This document shows positions 62,736 through 64,000 of a stretch of DNA of 64,000 bases, one piece after another. How positions within the stretch are numbered: the stretch's first letter is position 1; each line of letters opens with the position of its first letter. Position numbers and translations under genes: made by a program. The notes under the pieces are model-generated. The model was not told the origin of the DNA, did not search any database, and saw only the letters and a program-made list of their open reading frames with translations. The DNA comes from Bacteroidales bacterium (GTDB lineage Bacteria > Bacteroidota > Bacteroidia > Bacteroidales > Muribaculaceae), in NCBI GenBank assembly GCA_003150235.1, contig QAMW01000036.1, positions 1 to 64,000 of the forward strand, read 5' to 3'.

Positions 62736-64000
62736 TTATTGCTGAATCATAATCTTGTCGGCAGTCACTTTCCCGTCGGGATGAATTGCGCGCCGTATAT
62801 ACAATCCGTTTGTCGGCTCGGCAACCTTTCGTCCCGAGATGTCGTAATATTCAACTGATACTGCCTCATTGTCGAAAGTGGGCAAGCCGATTGCTGTAGT
62901 ACCGGTTTTCCATTTGGCTGCATTGAATACACGGCAGTTATCAATGTCATCGGCATCATGAGAGGCGATGAAAGCCACCGCTTCAAGATTTTCCACCTTC
63001 CAACTGTCAGGTACTGTGCAGCTGAAAGTACGCGTCATCTTGCCGCCATCCCAAGAGAAAGAGTCGCCCCATGTATCGGTAAGACGTTTGCGATATACGT
63101 GGCTGTGAGTGAATGTATCGGAGCTTATACCCGCCTGGTTGTGATGCAGAATCTTGTCTTCAACCAGATATACATTGATACGCGGCGACATGCACTGGGT
63201 GTCAAAGACGGACAGCTTTTCGGCGTTGACTATCACATCCAGATTGTGAGTGTCGGCATCATAATCCATGGCAACATCGACTGACACAAATGCGGGGATT
63301 CCGAGAGCGTCATCAAGCTGCGGGGCAAACTCGGAGTAATATCCCAACGAGCGTACAGGCGATTTCTTTCGCGGAAGCATCGTGCGGTCAAGCATGACTG
63401 CAGGAGCAAAAGTGCCGTCAAGTCCCTGCGGATCGTAAAACCATTCATACACCTTGTCTTCTTCCACGGTAAGCCAGTCGTATTTATATCCTACGTGGTG
63501 AGCCACAATGGCGATACGATTGGCATAGCCGTTGTCCATACATTCCTGCAGTGTGCCGATTCCTCTCGGACAGTTGCCGCATTCCTCGCTTGTAAATTCT
63601 TCAATTAGGGTCATGCGCGGGATGCTGTTGGTATAAGTCCCCACCATGACATCCCTGTAATTGTTGTCGGTCTTGCCGTCAGCTTCGGTGTCAACTGTCA
63701 CTTTTAGCATGCGTGTTTCATCATCGGTGAATGAAGAGGTCGGTATCTCACATGTGAAAACTGCGTATTCCTGTGGATTAAGCGTGCTATTGACGGAAAA
63801 TGATTTTTTTTCATCTCCTGTTTCATAACCCCAGGTAAAATTATCGATTGTTTTCAATGCTGCATTATGAACGGTCACAGTCATAGCTATGTCGCTGCCA
63901 TGCTTTACCGGCATTTCATCAAAGGCGACATCTGTTATCTCAATGTCTTTTTCGGGGAATGACGGGTCGCTGATAATCAGTTCGACGCTAAGTACGCCGA
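62736..64000 (-). CDS. Omp28-like surface protein with thioredoxin-like motif (5' end outside window)
   Basis: The frame stays open to the window edge without a stop, so the N-terminus is missing; about 421 residues are visible. A beta-sandwich region precedes TLIEEFTSEECGNCPRGIGT, a thioredoxin-like CxxC segment as in Omp28-related proteins. It ends in a Por-secretion-type C-terminal domain (VSVEYYDISGRKVAEPTNGL then DGKVTADKIMIQQ). That ending suggests surface export or a relic of it. Function unknown. Confidence 0.8.
   Translation of the reverse strand, partial: GVLSVELIISDPSFPEKDIEITDVAFDEMPVKHGSDIAMTVTVHNAALKTIDNFTWGYETGDEKKSFSVNSTLNPQEYAVFTCEIPTSSFTDDETRMLKVTVDTEADGKTDNNYRDVMVGTYTNSIPRMTLIEEFTSEECGNCPRGIGTLQECMDNGYANRIAIVAHHVGYKYDWLTVEEDKVYEWFYDPQGLDGTFAPAVMLDRTMLPRKKSPVRSLGYYSEFAPQLDDALGIPAFVSVDVAMDYDADTHNLDVIVNAEKLSVFDTQCMSPRINVYLVEDKILHHNQAGISSDTFTHSHVYRKRLTDTWGDSFSWDGGKMTRTFSCTVPDSWKVENLEAVAFIASHDADDIDNCRVFNAAKWKTGTTAIGLPTFDNEAVSVEYYDISGRKVAEPTNGLYIRRAIHPDGKVTADKIMIQQ

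Noticed and set aside
1..64000. tRNA or rRNA genes
   Set aside because: I looked through the intergenic spaces and saw no cloverleaf, CCA end or conserved rRNA segment.

Overview
The window comes from a chromosome of the phylum Bacteroidota, almost certainly order Bacteroidales; a Muribaculaceae-like gut commensal is my best guess. Reasons: many promoters have the Bacteroidota -7 box TAnnTTTG, Shine-Dalgarno sites are mostly absent, and the gene families are typical of the group (DUF3575/OmpA protein, TPR-membrane-HTH regulator, tandem CBM20 4-alpha-glucanotransferase, SDR partner of mannonate dehydratase, Omp28-like protein with a Por-type C-terminus). I see no rRNA or tRNA gene, CRISPR array, transposase or prophage.

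Layout. 1-3.0 kb: truncated outer-membrane DUF3575/OmpA gene and a divergent membrane-anchored HTH regulator. 3.5-9.8 kb: 4-alpha-glucanotransferase, a two-gene chromate-type transporter, folC and a GT9 glycosyltransferase. 9.8-12.5 kb: two coupled glycosyltransferases facing an orphan DUF6291 gene. 13-18 kb: hexuronate genes (uxuA and its SDR partner), a four-gene YtxH/holin-like envelope cassette and an outer-membrane protein, separated by dense repeats. 18-24.7 kb: uvrA, then tsaC, a polyprenyl-phosphate sugar transferase and a ClC channel. 24.7-35 kb: an unusual run of exported proteins (CHASE2, FecR-like, beta-propeller/OmpA-like, TPR-caspase, DUF4384, LPP20-like, transglutaminase-like). 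35-39.7 kb: leuACDB behind a large promoter dyad. 39.8-49.7 kb: dxr, rseP, rlmI, dipeptidyl peptidase III, prmA, an ABC-2 exporter and a degenerate LytM protein. 50-64 kb: OmpA, TPR protein, M3 peptidase, typA, PepSY-like protein, MFS and AI-2E transporters, DUF2007 protein, mltG and a truncated Omp28-like gene.

The most interesting region is 24.7-35 kb: a single-strand cluster in which a caspase-fold protease with intact His and Cys has a signal peptide and sits downstream of an inner-membrane CHASE2 sensor and a FecR-like protein. It looks like an envelope signalling or proteolysis system whose function I cannot name. The second theme is a modular family of interspersed hairpin repeats (3.0, 12.6, 14.1, 16.5, 26.3 and 55.9 kb). 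Copies lie in both orientations, stem bases co-vary, and two are enclosed by inverted telomere-like TTTAGGG arrays.

All product calls are by reading translations and motifs; no database search was run.
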